Shown: piece after piece, positions 50,389 through 59,982 of the stretch
Layout: the number at the start of each line of letters is the position of its first letter
Numbering within the stretch: the first letter of the stretch is position 1
Source of the DNA: an uncultured Bacteroides sp.
Lineage (GTDB): Bacteria; Bacteroidota; Bacteroidia; Bacteroidales; Bacteroidaceae
DNA length: 64,000 nt
Reading direction: 5' to 3'
NCBI RefSeq assembly: GCF_949298305.1
Contig: NZ_CASFWU010000006.1
Coordinates: 33,416 to 97,415 of the forward strand
Notes under the pieces: model-generated
Seen by the model: the letters and a program-made list of their open reading frames with translations, nothing else
Told to the model about the DNA's origin: nothing
Database searches by the model: none
Made by a program: the position numbers and the translations under genes

Positions 50389-51375
50389 ATGATTAAAGTA
50401 GGTATTAATGGATTCGGACGTATCGGACGTTTCGTATTCCTCCAAATCGTTGGTATTAACGACCTTTGCCCGGTAGATTACTTGGCTTACATGCTGAAGT
50501 ATGACACTATGCACGGCAAGTTCGAAGGCACTATCGAAGCTGACGTTGAAAACAGCAAGCTGATTGTAAACGGCAAGGAAATCCGCGTAACTGCTGAGAA
50601 GAACCCCGCTGACCTGAAATGGGATGCAGTTGGTGCAGAATACGTAGTTGAGTCTACTGGTCTGTTCCTGACTAAGGAAAAAGCTCAGGCTCACATCCAG
50701 GCTGGTGCAAAATACGTTGTAATGTCTGCTCCTTCTAAGGACGACACTCCGATGTTCGTTTGCGGTGTTAACGAAAAGACTTATGTTAAGGGTACTCAAT
50801 TCGTATCTAACGCTTCTTGTACTACCAACTGCTTGGCTCCTATCGCTAAGGTTTTGAACGACAAATGGGGTATCACAGACGGTTTGATGACTACAGTTCA
50901 CTCTACTACTGCTACTCAGAAGACTGTTGACGGTCCGTCTATGAAGGACTGGCGTGGTGGTCGTGCCGCTTCCGGCAACATCATCCCGTCTTCTACCGGT
51001 GCTGCCAAGGCTGTAGGTAAAGTTATCCCGACTCTGAACGGCAAACTGACTGGTATGTCTATGCGTGTTCCGACTTTGGATGTATCTGTAGTTGACTTGA
51101 CTGTAAACTTGGCTAAGCCCGCTACTTACGCTGAAATCTGCGCTGCCATGAAGGAAGCTTCTGAAGGCGAACTGAAGGGTATCCTGGGTTACACTGAAGA
51201 TGCAGTTGTTTCTTCTGACTTCCTGGGTGACACTCACACTTCTATCTTCGATGCTAAGGCCGGTATCGCTTTGACTGATACTTTCGTTAAGGTTGTATCT
51301 TGGTACGACAACGAAATCGGTTACTCTAACAAGGTTCTCGACCTGATTGCTCACATGGCATCTGTAAACTGCTAA
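50389..51375 (+). CDS. gapA: Glyceraldehyde-3-phosphate dehydrogenase with an 8-residue internal deletion
   Basis: Glycolytic enzyme, 328 residues here against about 336 expected. N-terminal Rossmann motif INGFGRIGRFVF, catalytic cysteine in SNASCTTNC and C-terminal SWYDNEIGYSNKV are all intact. Immediately after RFVF the sequence jumps through one Leu (codon 18, 50440-50442) to QIVGINDL; in related proteins a helix of the form RAAQKRxDI stands here. Net loss is 24 nt, in frame. That helix links the first two strands of the NAD-binding fold, so the product may not fold. Codons are those of a highly expressed gene. The ATG at 50389 is chosen over an upstream one at 50302 inside the promoter. 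Confidence 0.9.
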   Translation: MIKVGINGFGRIGRFVFLQIVGINDLCPVDYLAYMLKYDTMHGKFEGTIEADVENSKLIVNGKEIRVTAEKNPADLKWDAVGAEYVVESTGLFLTKEKAQAHIQAGAKYVVMSAPSKDDTPMFVCGVNEKTYVKGTQFVSNASCTTNCLAPIAKVLNDKWGITDGLMTTVHSTTATQKTVDGPSMKDWRGGRAASGNIIPSSTGAAKAVGKVIPTLNGKLTGMSMRVPTLDVSVVDLTVNLAKPATYAEICAAMKEASEGELKGILGYTEDAVVSSDFLGDTHTSIFDAKAGIALTDTFVKVVSWYDNEIGYSNKVLDLIAHMASVNC

Positions 51376-51401
51376 TCAGTTAACCGAGCATAAAAGACAA
51401 G

Positions 51402-51433
51402 AAGGCTGTCCGTTCATTCGGGCAGCCTTTTTT
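51402..51433 (+). terminator. Terminator of gapA
   Basis: AAGGCTGTCCG (51402-51412) pairs with CGGGCAGCCTT (51419-51429), followed by six T. The 308-bp gap to the next gene holds this and an AT-rich 5' region. Confidence 0.93.
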
Positions 51434-51683
51434 CGTACCTTCCCGCAGACACGCAGACCAAGGACACAGGGCAAGAGGCACGCCACCCGCCACCACCCCG
51501 AAAGAAAGGGGCCACAAACTCCCCAAACGCCGTCCCTTTCTATATACTTTGTTAAAAGATAGGCATTTCGCACATATTTCCCCGTCTTTTTTTGCAATTT
51601 TGCAAATTAAATAAAAGAGGCGGCAGGAGTTACAGAGACCGTATGTATTCTCTCCTCCTACCCTCCCCAAGAGAATTTGCATT

Positions 51684-53744
51684 ATGAACATGATAGAGGA
51701 CAAGAACCCTTTTCTTGAAACATATTCCACCCCGCACGGCACCGTGCCCTTCGACCGGATAAAGACCGTCCACTACGAGCCTGCCGTCCGCGAAGGCATC
51801 AGCCGCCAGAACGGGGAAATAGCGGCCATCACGGACAATCCCGAAGCCCCGACCTTTGCCAACACCATCCTTCCCTACGAGCGGTCGGGCGAGTTGCTGC
51901 AACGGACCGTGGTGGTGTTCGACAATCTGCTCAGTGCCGAGACCAGCGACGAGATGCAGGAACTGGCCAAGACCATCATGCCCCTGCTCAGCGAGCACGG
52001 CAACAACATCAGCCTCAACGAAAAACTCTTTGCACGCATCAAGGCTGTTTATGAACAGAAAGAGCAGGAAGGCCTCAATGCCGAACAGAAGAAGCTGCTG
52101 GAAGACATCTACGAAGGCTTTGTGCGCAACGGCGCCAACCTGCAAGGCGAAGAAAAGGAAAGATACCGCGAGCTGAGCCGTGAGCTCAGCCTGCTGACCC
52201 TGCAATTCAGCGAAAACAACCTGAAAGAAACCAACGGCTACCAGCTGCACCTCACTGACCGCACGCAGCTGGAAGGGTTGCCCGACAGCGCCATAGAATC
52301 CGCCGCCGAGACGGCACGCGAGAAAGGAACGGACGGATGGGTGTTCACCCTGCACGCTCCCAGCTACCAGCCCTTCATGACCTACGCCGCCAACCGCAGC
52401 CTGCGGCAGGAACTCTACATGGCCTACAACACCAAGTGTACGCACAACAACGACACCTGCAACCTGGAGATTGTGAAGAAGCTGGTGAATACCCGCCTGG
52501 CCATTGCCCGGCTGCTGGGATATGCAACCCATGCCGACTACAAGCTGGAGAGACGCATGGCGCAGAACAGCGAGAACGTCTACCGGCTGCTGGAGCAGCT
52601 GCTGGAAGCCTACACCCCGACGGCCCGGAAGGAATATGCCGAAGTACAGGCATTGGCGCGCGAGGAACAGGGCGACGACTTCACCCTGATGCCTTGGGAC
52701 TGGGCCTACTATTCGCAGAAGCTCAAAGACCGCAAGTTCAACATCAACGACGAAATGCTCCGCCCGTACTTCGAGCTGGAGAACGTCAAGAAAGGCGTGT
52801 TCGGCCTGGCCACCCGCCTCTACGGCATCACCTTCCGGAAGAATGCCGACATCCCCGTCTATCACAAGGATGTGGATGCTTACGAAGTATTCGACAAAGA
52901 CGGCAGTTTCCTTGCCGTGCTCTATACGGACTTCCACCCACGGGCAGGCAAACGCTCGGGTGCCTGGATGACCAGCTACAAGGAACAATGGAAAGACGAG
53001 GCGACGGGCGAGAACAGCCGTCCGCACGTGTCGCTGGTGATGAACTTCACCAAGCCCACACAGGAGAAGCCTGCACTGCTCACCTTCGGCGAAGTGGAGA
53101 CGTTCCTCCACGAATTCGGTCACAGCCTGCACGGCATGTTTGCCGACAGCACTTACCAGAGCCTCAGCGGCACCAACGTCTACTGGGACTTCGTGGAACT
53201 GCCCTCGCAGTTCATGGAGAACTTTGCCGTCGAGAAGGAATTCCTGCACACGTTTGCCCGCCACTACCGGACAGGCGAACTGATACCCGACGAACTGGTG
53301 CAGCGCATCGTAGACTCGCGCAACTTCAATGCCGCCTATGCCTGCCTGCGCCAAGTCAGCTTCGGGTTGCTCGACATGGCCTGGTACACCCGCACCACCC
53401 CGTTCGAGGGCGATGTGATGGAGTACGAGAAACAGGCCTGGGCCAAGGCGCAGATATTGCCTTCCGTAGAGGGCACCTGCATGAGCACCCAGTTCTCGCA
53501 CATCTTTGCCGGAGGCTATTCGGCCGGCTACTACAGCTACAAGTGGGCCGAAGTGCTGGATGCCGACGCCTTCGCGCTGTTCAAGCAGAAAGGCATCTTC
53601 AATCCTGAAGTGGCCGCCTCCTTCCGCGAGAACATCCTCTCGAAGGGAGGAACGGAACACCCGATGACACTCTACAAGCGCTTCCGCGGCCAGGAGCCCA
53701 CCATCGACGCATTATTAATCAGAAACGGAATCAAGAGACAATAA
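51684..53744 (+). CDS. M3-family oligopeptidase (Dcp/OpdA type)
   Basis: Zinc metallopeptidase of 686 residues degrading small peptides. The zinc motif HEFGH is at residues 476-480 (FLHEFGHSLHG), with the third ligand region in GTNVYWDFVELPSQFMENF. No signal peptide is visible, so it is probably cytoplasmic. Met3 is an alternative start. The lipoprotein gene begins 4 nt after the stop, and a run of closely spaced plus-strand genes continues to 57743. Confidence 0.95.
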   Translation: MNMIEDKNPFLETYSTPHGTVPFDRIKTVHYEPAVREGISRQNGEIAAITDNPEAPTFANTILPYERSGELLQRTVVVFDNLLSAETSDEMQELAKTIMPLLSEHGNNISLNEKLFARIKAVYEQKEQEGLNAEQKKLLEDIYEGFVRNGANLQGEEKERYRELSRELSLLTLQFSENNLKETNGYQLHLTDRTQLEGLPDSAIESAAETAREKGTDGWVFTLHAPSYQPFMTYAANRSLRQELYMAYNTKCTHNNDTCNLEIVKKLVNTRLAIARLLGYATHADYKLERRMAQNSENVYRLLEQLLEAYTPTARKEYAEVQALAREEQGDDFTLMPWDWAYYSQKLKDRKFNINDEMLRPYFELENVKKGVFGLATRLYGITFRKNADIPVYHKDVDAYEVFDKDGSFLAVLYTDFHPRAGKRSGAWMTSYKEQWKDEATGENSRPHVSLVMNFTKPTQEKPALLTFGEVETFLHEFGHSLHGMFADSTYQSLSGTNVYWDFVELPSQFMENFAVEKEFLHTFARHYRTGELIPDELVQRIVDSRNFNAAYACLRQVSFGLLDMAWYTRTTPFEGDVMEYEKQAWAKAQILPSVEGTCMSTQFSHIFAGGYSAGYYSYKWAEVLDADAFALFKQKGIFNPEVAASFRENILSKGGTEHPMTLYKRFRGQEPTIDALLIRNGIKRQ

Positions 53745-53748
53745 TCAC

Positions 53749-54261
53749 ATGAAACAATTCATTCAAAAAATCGGCCGGGCATTAGTGGCCTGCATCCTGC
53801 TTCTCACCGTCAATGCCTGCAACAACGAAGATAACGTAATCGGTATCTTTACAGGAAAGACCTGGAAACTGAGTTTCATTGCCGCAGAAGGCAGCTACGA
53901 ACAATTCGACTTCTGGGGCGGCGACGACGCGGCACGCCAGGCAAGCATGACCGCCCTGTCGCAAACAGGCACGTTCGTCCTGAGCTTTGAGGGCAGCGAC
54001 CTGACCGAAAGCGCAGGCGGTTCGTTCAACGGCAGAGCCATACGAGGCATCATCGACGGGAAATGGAATGCCAACGGCAAGAACAACAAACTGACATTGA
54101 GCGACATCAAGTCTACACAGAGCGAAACGGACGTGCTGGCAAGGGCTTTCGTCACCGGCCTCCAAAACGCCTTCAAGTACGAAGGAGACTACAACAACCT
54201 GTTCATCTATTATAAGGAAGGACAAACGGTGAAACGAATGGGCTTCAAGCCGCAGAAATAA
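53749..54261 (+). CDS. Lipocalin-like lipoprotein (DUF4847-like)
   Basis: 170 residues. Signal peptide with lipobox TVNAC (Cys24), then NNEDNVIGIFTGKTWKLSFI, which resembles the opening of lipocalin-like Bacteroidetes lipoproteins. Beta-strand rich; ends YYKEGQTVKRMGFKPQK. No catalytic motif. It sits 4 nt after the M3 peptidase and 17 nt before the deaminase, so it is part of that operon. Function unknown. Confidence 0.8.
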   Translation: MKQFIQKIGRALVACILLLTVNACNNEDNVIGIFTGKTWKLSFIAAEGSYEQFDFWGGDDAARQASMTALSQTGTFVLSFEGSDLTESAGGSFNGRAIRGIIDGKWNANGKNNKLTLSDIKSTQSETDVLARAFVTGLQNAFKYEGDYNNLFIYYKEGQTVKRMGFKPQK

Positions 54262-54278
54262 AGAATAAGCGAACAACC

Positions 54279-54707
54279 ATGGACAACAACAGCAAACAAG
54301 AGGCGCTGGACAAACGCTACATCCGCATGGCCTACATCTGGGCGGAAAACTCTTATTGCAAACGTCGCCAGGTAGGTGCCCTCATCGTCAAAGACAAAAT
54401 GATAATCTCTGACGGCTATAACGGCACTCCATCGGGATTCGAGAACGTCTGCGAGGACGAGGACAACCTCACCAAGCCATACGTACTGCACGCCGAAGCC
54501 AATGCCATCACCAAGATAGCCCGCTCCAACAACAGCAGCGACGGCGCCACCATGTACGTGACGGCCTCTCCCTGCATCGAGTGTGCCAAACTCATCATCC
54601 AGGCAGGCATCAAACGAGTGGTCTACTCCGAGAAATACCGGCTGGAAGACGGCATTGACCTGCTGAAACGCGCAGGCATCGAAGTGATATACATAGAAAA
54701 CATCTAA
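54279..54707 (+). CDS. dCMP deaminase
   Basis: Zinc deaminase producing dUMP for thymidylate synthesis, 142 residues. Zinc/catalytic motif HAEANAI and PCIECAKLI (PCxxC) are intact; the N-terminal KRRQVGALIVKDKMIISDGYNG (split) is typical of the ComEB/dCMP deaminase group. Good fit with the nearby folate gene. Confidence 0.93.
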   Translation: MDNNSKQEALDKRYIRMAYIWAENSYCKRRQVGALIVKDKMIISDGYNGTPSGFENVCEDEDNLTKPYVLHAEANAITKIARSNNSSDGATMYVTASPCIECAKLIIQAGIKRVVYSEKYRLEDGIDLLKRAGIEVIYIENI

Positions 54708-54761
54708 TTCGTCAAATACAAGTCTCGCCCGAGCGAAACCTGAAAAATAACAAGAACAGAC

Positions 54762-56501
54762 ATGAGTACCAAGAATTCGTCCCGCTTCACACCGCTCATC
54801 ATCGCCATCTGCGTGGTGATAGGCATCCTCATCGGAACGTTCTACACCAAGCATTACGGCGGAAACAGACTGGGCATCATCAACGCCTCCTCCAACAAGC
54901 TGAATGCGCTGCTGAGGGTCATTGAGGAGCAGTATGTAGATACCGTAAACATGACCGACCTTGTAGAAAAGGCCATGCCGCAAATCCTGGCCGAACTGGA
55001 TCCGCACTCCACCTACATCCCCGCCCAGAAGCTGGAGGAGGTGAACTCCGAACTGGAGGGCAGCTTCAGTGGCATCGGCGTGCAGTTCACCATCCAGGAA
55101 GATACCATTCACATCAACAGCGTGGTGCCCGGCGGACCTTCCGAGAAGGTTGGACTGATGGCGGGAGACCGCATTGTCATGGTGAACGACAGTCTCTTCG
55201 TGGGCAAAGGACTGACCAATGAAAAAGCCATGCGCAACCTCAAGGGGCCTAAAGGCTCACAAGTGAAGCTGGGCATCAAGCGCGCCAGCGAAAAGGAACT
55301 GCTGGACTTCACCATCACGCGCGGCGACATTCCGCAGAACACCATCGATGCCGCCTACATGATAGACGACAAATTCGGATATATCCTGATCAGCAAGTTC
55401 GGACGCACCACACACGTAGAACTGCTGACGGCCATTGCCGAACTCAGCCAACACAACTGCCAGGGCCTGATTATCGACCTGCGCGACAATACCGGAGGCT
55501 ATATGGAAGCTGCCACCCGCATGGTCAACGAATTCCTGCCCGAAGGCAAACTGATTGTCTATACCCAAGGAAGCAAATATCCGCGCATGGAAGATTATGC
55601 CAACGGAACAGGCAGTTGCCAGCAGATGCCGCTGGTAGTGCTGGTAAACGAAGGCTCGGCATCGGCCAGTGAAATCTTTGCGGGCGCCATCCAGGACAAC
55701 GACCGCGGCACCATCGTTGGCCGCCGCTCGTTTGGCAAGGGACTGGTACAGCAACCGATTGACTTCAGCGACGGTTCGGCCATCCGCCTCACCATTGCCC
55801 GCTACTACACCCCGTCGGGCCGCTGCATCCAGCGTCCCTACGAGAATGGCAAAGACTCCAAGTACGAAATGGACTGGATTACCCGTTACGAGCATGGAGA
55901 ATTCTTCTCGAAAGACAGCATCAAGCTGGACGAAAGCCTGAAGTATTACACCACGCTGGGACGCCCCGTCTACGGCGGCGGCGGCATCATGCCCGACGTG
56001 TTTGTGCCGCAGGACACCATCGGCGTATCGTCCTACCTGATAGACGTCAGCAACAAAGGCCTCATCCTGCAGTTCAGCTTCCAGTACAGCGACCGCAACC
56101 GCAGCAAGCTGAACGAATTTGAGAACGAGAACGACATGGCCGACTACCTGCGCCGACAGGGCATCGTGGAGCAGTTCATCCGCTTTGCCGACTCGAAGGG
56201 AGTGAAACGGCGCAACCTGCTCATCCAGAAATCGTACAAGCTGCTGGAGAAGACCCTTTACGGCAACATCATCTACAACATACTGGGACGCGAACCTTAC
56301 ATCCGCTTCGCCAACCAGACCGATGCCACCGTGAAGAAAGCCCAAGAGATACTGGAAAAAGGCGAAGCATTCCCCAAGGCTCCGTCAAAAACGCTTTCAG
56401 AGGAGGATAAGAAAGATGAAGGAAAGGAAAAAAGAACTGCGCAGGCGTATGGCAGAATTGAAGACCCTGCACAAGGCTTCCGCTTCGCAGCAGTCTGCTG
56501 A
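54762..56501 (+). CDS. S41-family C-terminal processing protease
   Basis: Membrane-anchored periplasmic serine protease, 579 residues. One N-terminal membrane segment (about 10-27, PLIIAICVVIGILIGTFY), a PDZ domain (about 95-180) and the protease domain with catalytic serine in NEGSASASEIF (296-306) and the lysine in RRSFGKGLVQQP. The last 29 residues run into the next gene in another frame: the stop at 56499 lies 86 nt past the cyclo-ligase start. The tail (RTAQAYGRIEDPAQGF) looks like read-through of the next gene's 5' end and may not be conserved. Confidence 0.94.
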   Translation: MSTKNSSRFTPLIIAICVVIGILIGTFYTKHYGGNRLGIINASSNKLNALLRVIEEQYVDTVNMTDLVEKAMPQILAELDPHSTYIPAQKLEEVNSELEGSFSGIGVQFTIQEDTIHINSVVPGGPSEKVGLMAGDRIVMVNDSLFVGKGLTNEKAMRNLKGPKGSQVKLGIKRASEKELLDFTITRGDIPQNTIDAAYMIDDKFGYILISKFGRTTHVELLTAIAELSQHNCQGLIIDLRDNTGGYMEAATRMVNEFLPEGKLIVYTQGSKYPRMEDYANGTGSCQQMPLVVLVNEGSASASEIFAGAIQDNDRGTIVGRRSFGKGLVQQPIDFSDGSAIRLTIARYYTPSGRCIQRPYENGKDSKYEMDWITRYEHGEFFSKDSIKLDESLKYYTTLGRPVYGGGGIMPDVFVPQDTIGVSSYLIDVSNKGLILQFSFQYSDRNRSKLNEFENENDMADYLRRQGIVEQFIRFADSKGVKRRNLLIQKSYKLLEKTLYGNIIYNILGREPYIRFANQTDATVKKAQEILEKGEAFPKAPSKTLSEEDKKDEGKEKRTAQAYGRIEDPAQGFRFAAVC

Positions 56502-56955
56502 CATCATGACCGCCCTGGAGCAGCATCCTGCCTTCAGGGCGGCCCATACCGTTCTGCTCTACCACTCGCTCAAGGACGAAGTGGACACTCACGACTTCAT
56601 CTGCCGATGGGGCGGCCGCAAGCGGATTCTGCTGCCCGTTGTCATAGGCGACGAACTGGAGCTGCGCGTCTACCACGGTCCCGAATCAATGGCCACGGGC
56701 AGCTATGGCATCCTGGAGCCTACGGGTGAAGCCTTCACAGACTACGCCTCCATCGGGTTTGCCGCCATCCCCGGCATGGCCTTCGACCGAGCCGGCAACC
56801 GTCTGGGACGAGGCAAGGGCTACTATGACCGCCTGCTGCCCCATCTGCCCGCCACCACCTACAAGACCGGCATCTGTTTCCCTTATCAACTAATAGACGA
56901 AGTGCCCGCGGAGCCGTTCGACATCCGCATGGACGAAATCATAACACAACGATGA
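56416..56955 (+). CDS. 5-formyltetrahydrofolate cyclo-ligase
   Basis: Recycles 5-formyl-THF to methenyl-THF, ATP dependent. 179 residues. The ATP/substrate motif GRGKGYYDRLLPHL and the upstream PGMAFDRAGNRLG are diagnostic. The N-terminus (MKERKKELRRRMAELK) is the usual basic helix, which supports this ATG although it overlaps the protease gene by 86 nt. The stop overlaps the next start (ATGA). Confidence 0.94.
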   Translation: MKERKKELRRRMAELKTLHKASASQQSADIMTALEQHPAFRAAHTVLLYHSLKDEVDTHDFICRWGGRKRILLPVVIGDELELRVYHGPESMATGSYGILEPTGEAFTDYASIGFAAIPGMAFDRAGNRLGRGKGYYDRLLPHLPATTYKTGICFPYQLIDEVPAEPFDIRMDEIITQR

Positions 56956-57743
56956 AAACCAATTACCATACCCACACCACCCGCTGCAACCATGCCAACG
57001 GCAGCGATGAGGAATTTGTACTGAGCGCCATCAAAGGCGGCTACCAGATTCTGGGCTTCTCTGACCATACCCCCTGGAAGTACCGCACAGACTATGTATC
57101 GGGCATACGTATGCTGCCCGACGAACTGCCGGAATACGTGGAAAGCCTGCGCACACTGCGCTCACAATATAAAGAAAAGATAGACATCAAAATCGGGTTG
57201 GAATGCGAGTTCTTCCCCGACTACATCCCCTGGCTGAAGGAGCAGGTCAAGGCTTACGGACTGGACTATCTGCTGTTCGGAAACCACTATTACCACACGG
57301 ACGAGAAATTCCCTTACTTCGGCCGCCAGACAACCAACCGCGACATGCTGGACCTCTATGAAGAGAGCGTCATTGAAGGCATGGAGAGCGGGCTGTTCTG
57401 CTGCCTGGCCCACCCCGACCTGTTCATGCGCTCCTATCCCGAGTTCGACCACCACTGCACCTCCATCAGCCGCCACATCTGCCGCGCCGCCGCGCGGCTG
57501 AACGTGCCGCTGGAGTACAACATCAGCTTTGTCCCCTACAACGAGGCCCACGGCCGCACGACCTTCCCTCACCCCAAGTTCTGGCACATTGCCGCCAACG
57601 AAGGCTGCACGGCCATCATCGGCGTGGATGCCCACGACAACCGCTTTCTGGAAGAAAAGAAATACTACGACCAGGCGCTGGTCCAACTGAAGGAACTGGG
57701 GATAAAGACCATCGACACCCTGCCGATGCTCACCGACCGATAG
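56952..57743 (+). CDS. PHP-domain histidinol-phosphatase-like protein
   Basis: Cytoplasmic metal-dependent phosphatase of 263 residues. Motifs: YHTHTTRCNHA (HxH), GFSDHTPWKY, KIGLECEFFPDY, CLAHPDLFMR and IIGVDAHDNR, which together make the trinuclear site of the HisK-type PHP family. A histidinol-phosphate role is plausible, but no other his gene is in the window. It overlaps the cyclo-ligase gene by 4 nt and converges on nnr with a gap of only 7 nt. Confidence 0.9.
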   Translation: MKTNYHTHTTRCNHANGSDEEFVLSAIKGGYQILGFSDHTPWKYRTDYVSGIRMLPDELPEYVESLRTLRSQYKEKIDIKIGLECEFFPDYIPWLKEQVKAYGLDYLLFGNHYYHTDEKFPYFGRQTTNRDMLDLYEESVIEGMESGLFCCLAHPDLFMRSYPEFDHHCTSISRHICRAAARLNVPLEYNISFVPYNEAHGRTTFPHPKFWHIAANEGCTAIIGVDAHDNRFLEEKKYYDQALVQLKELGIKTIDTLPMLTDR

Positions 57744-57750
57744 CCGCCAA

Positions 57751-59268
57751 TCAGAGTTCTTCCAGCATCCGCCAGGCTATGGGCAAGTGGGCCACAATGT
57801 CGCCCGCCGTCATGCCGATGGCACCCTGTTTGCGGACTGCCACATCGCCTGCCAGGCCGTGAACATAGACAGCCATGCGGGCGGCAAGCTCACTTTCATA
57901 TCCCTGGGCCAGGAGAGCCAGCACAATGCCCGTCAATACGTCGCCGCTGCCTCCTGTGGCCATGCCCGGATTGCCGGTAGTGTTGAAGTAGCATTGCCCC
58001 TGGGGAGTGACCACTGCCGTATAGGCCCCTTTCAGAACGATGTACACCTCGGCCTCCATGGCCAGCTCGCGCGCTCTCATCAGCCGTTCGTAGGAGTTCT
58101 GACACTTGCCCACAATCCGCTCCAGTTCCTTGGGATGCGGGGTGAGGATGCTCCCTTTGGGCAGGTTTTTGATGGCGGAGCGATGGCCTTCCAGCAGGTT
58201 CAGCGCGTCAGCGTCCAGCACCATGGGCACACGACAGATTGCCATCTGCTCAAACAGCGCCTTCTCCGTTTCGGCAGAGCGGCCCAGTCCCGGACCGACA
58301 GCCACCGCCTGATAGTCGTCCGTATCGGTGGCGCAGGCAAAGCAGGTCTCGCTGAAGTCCACCTCTGTCATGGCTTCGGGGACTGCCGTCTGCACGATGA
58401 AGTTGTTGCAGAAAGGCACATGCACCGTCAGCAACCCCACGCCCGAACGCAGACAGGCCTTTGCGGCCAGCACCGAAGCCCCCGCCATGCCCTGCGAGCC
58501 GGCCACCAGCAGCGCCCGTCCGAAGTTGCCCTTGTGTGCAAACTTGCCTCGGGGTTTCAACTGCCAGCCGAGGTCCTCGCCTTCGGTCAGGTAGAAATCC
58601 GTCTCCAGTTCGTCGATGCCCTCGCTGCTCAGCCCGATGTCCAGCAGTTCCCATTCGCCCACATACGGCTCGTTCTCGGCAAAGAGGAAGGCCAGCTTGG
58701 GCAGTTGCAGGCTCAGGGTGACGTCGGCGCGGATGACGTTGGCCATCGTGTTGGCCGTATTGTCCTCGCCCATCAGTCCCGAAGGCATGTCGATGGACAC
58801 CACCTTGGCGGGCGAGGCATTGATGTACTTCACCACCGCGGCAAAGCCTCCGGCCAGAGGCTTGTTCAACCCGCTGCCAAACAGGCCGTCCACCACCACA
58901 TGGTCTTCCGTCAGCACGGGCGGCACGAACTGCGTCGTAATCTCGTGGAAGTCCACGCCCTTCAGTCCTTCCAGGCGCTGCTTGTTCAGCTCACAGTCGG
59001 CCGAAAGCGTCCCCTTCGTATTGAACAGGTACACCTCCGAATGATAGCCCTGCCCGGCCAGCAGACGGGCCACGGCCAGCGCATCGCCTCCGTTGTTGCC
59101 GGGGCCGGCAAAGATGGTAAAGGGAGTCTCGGGGTCATCCCAACGCTGCGAGATGGCTTTCGCCAATGCCTGCGCGGCCCGCTCCATCAGGTCGACGGAC
59201 TCTATCGGTTCATTCTCTATGGTATAGGCATCCAGTTGCTTGATGCTTTCAGTAGCAAAGATTTTCAT
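57751..59268 (-). CDS. nnr: Bifunctional NAD(P)H-hydrate epimerase / ADP-dependent dehydratase
   Basis: Repairs hydrated NAD(P)H. 505 residues. N-terminal YjeF_N epimerase (about 1-215, with FAGPGNNGGDALAVARLL and VVDGLFGSGLNKPL) and C-terminal ribokinase-like dehydratase (about 225-500, with LVAGSQGMAGA, ILTPHPKELERIVG and MATGGSGDVLTGIVLALLAQ). Both active sites look complete. Its start region abuts the divergent ogt gene. Confidence 0.95.
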   Translation of the reverse strand: MKIFATESIKQLDAYTIENEPIESVDLMERAAQALAKAISQRWDDPETPFTIFAGPGNNGGDALAVARLLAGQGYHSEVYLFNTKGTLSADCELNKQRLEGLKGVDFHEITTQFVPPVLTEDHVVVDGLFGSGLNKPLAGGFAAVVKYINASPAKVVSIDMPSGLMGEDNTANTMANVIRADVTLSLQLPKLAFLFAENEPYVGEWELLDIGLSSEGIDELETDFYLTEGEDLGWQLKPRGKFAHKGNFGRALLVAGSQGMAGASVLAAKACLRSGVGLLTVHVPFCNNFIVQTAVPEAMTEVDFSETCFACATDTDDYQAVAVGPGLGRSAETEKALFEQMAICRVPMVLDADALNLLEGHRSAIKNLPKGSILTPHPKELERIVGKCQNSYERLMRARELAMEAEVYIVLKGAYTAVVTPQGQCYFNTTGNPGMATGGSGDVLTGIVLALLAQGYESELAARMAVYVHGLAGDVAVRKQGAIGMTAGDIVAHLPIAWRMLEEL

Positions 59269-59397
59269 AATAAGGTGTCACTATATAAATGTATTCGCAA
59301 AGATAAAACATATTATTTCAGCACAAGCCATCCGCCCGAAGAAAAATGAAAGGCGGAAAATGATTATTTTTGCGGCAGAAACCTTCATAAATACGCC

Positions 59398-59901
59398 ATG
59401 AACATCCTCCACATCAGCACCTACGCCTCCCCGCTGGGCCCCATGACCCTGGCCAGCGACGGCGAAGCACTCACCGCCCTTTGGTTCGACGGGCAGCAGT
59501 ACGCCCCCACCCCCTCCGCGCCCCGGACCAATCCTGCACTGCCGGTATTCAGGAAGACAAAAGACTGGCTGGACTGCTACTTCGGCGGCGGACGCCCCTC
59601 CTTCATGCCCCCCATCCGCCTCCACGGCACCCCCTTCCGCCAAGCCGTGTGGGAGCTTCTGCGGCAGATACCCTACGGCGAGACCGTCACCTACAAGGAC
59701 ATAGCCCTCCAGATGGCCCGCCTGAACCCCACCGGACGGATGTCCGCACAGGCCGTGGGCGGAGCCGTGGGCCACAACCCCGTCAGCATCCTCGTCCCCT
59801 GCCACCGCGTGGTGGGCACCGACGGCAGCCTGACGGGTTATGCGGGCGGACTCCACCGCAAGCAATGGCTGCTGGCTCTGGAACAGGGCACCGCCCAATG
59901 A
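59398..59901 (+). CDS. ogt: Methylated-DNA-[protein]-cysteine S-methyltransferase
   Basis: Removes O6-alkyl groups from guanine. 167 residues. The acceptor Cys135 is in VPCHRVVG, with the helix-turn-helix part GTPFRQAVWELLRQIPYGE and GNAPS-like AVGGAVGHNPVSIL upstream. Both DNA-binding arginines of the family region appear present. Single gene, divergent from nnr. Confidence 0.95.
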   Translation: MNILHISTYASPLGPMTLASDGEALTALWFDGQQYAPTPSAPRTNPALPVFRKTKDWLDCYFGGGRPSFMPPIRLHGTPFRQAVWELLRQIPYGETVTYKDIALQMARLNPTGRMSAQAVGGAVGHNPVSILVPCHRVVGTDGSLTGYAGGLHRKQWLLALEQGTAQ

Positions 59902-59982
59902 GGGCCTCCCCCCTGCAAAGAAATGCCTCCAAATACTGTCCAAGTAGAAGAAAATCGCTATTTTTGCAAAAAATAATCTCCT

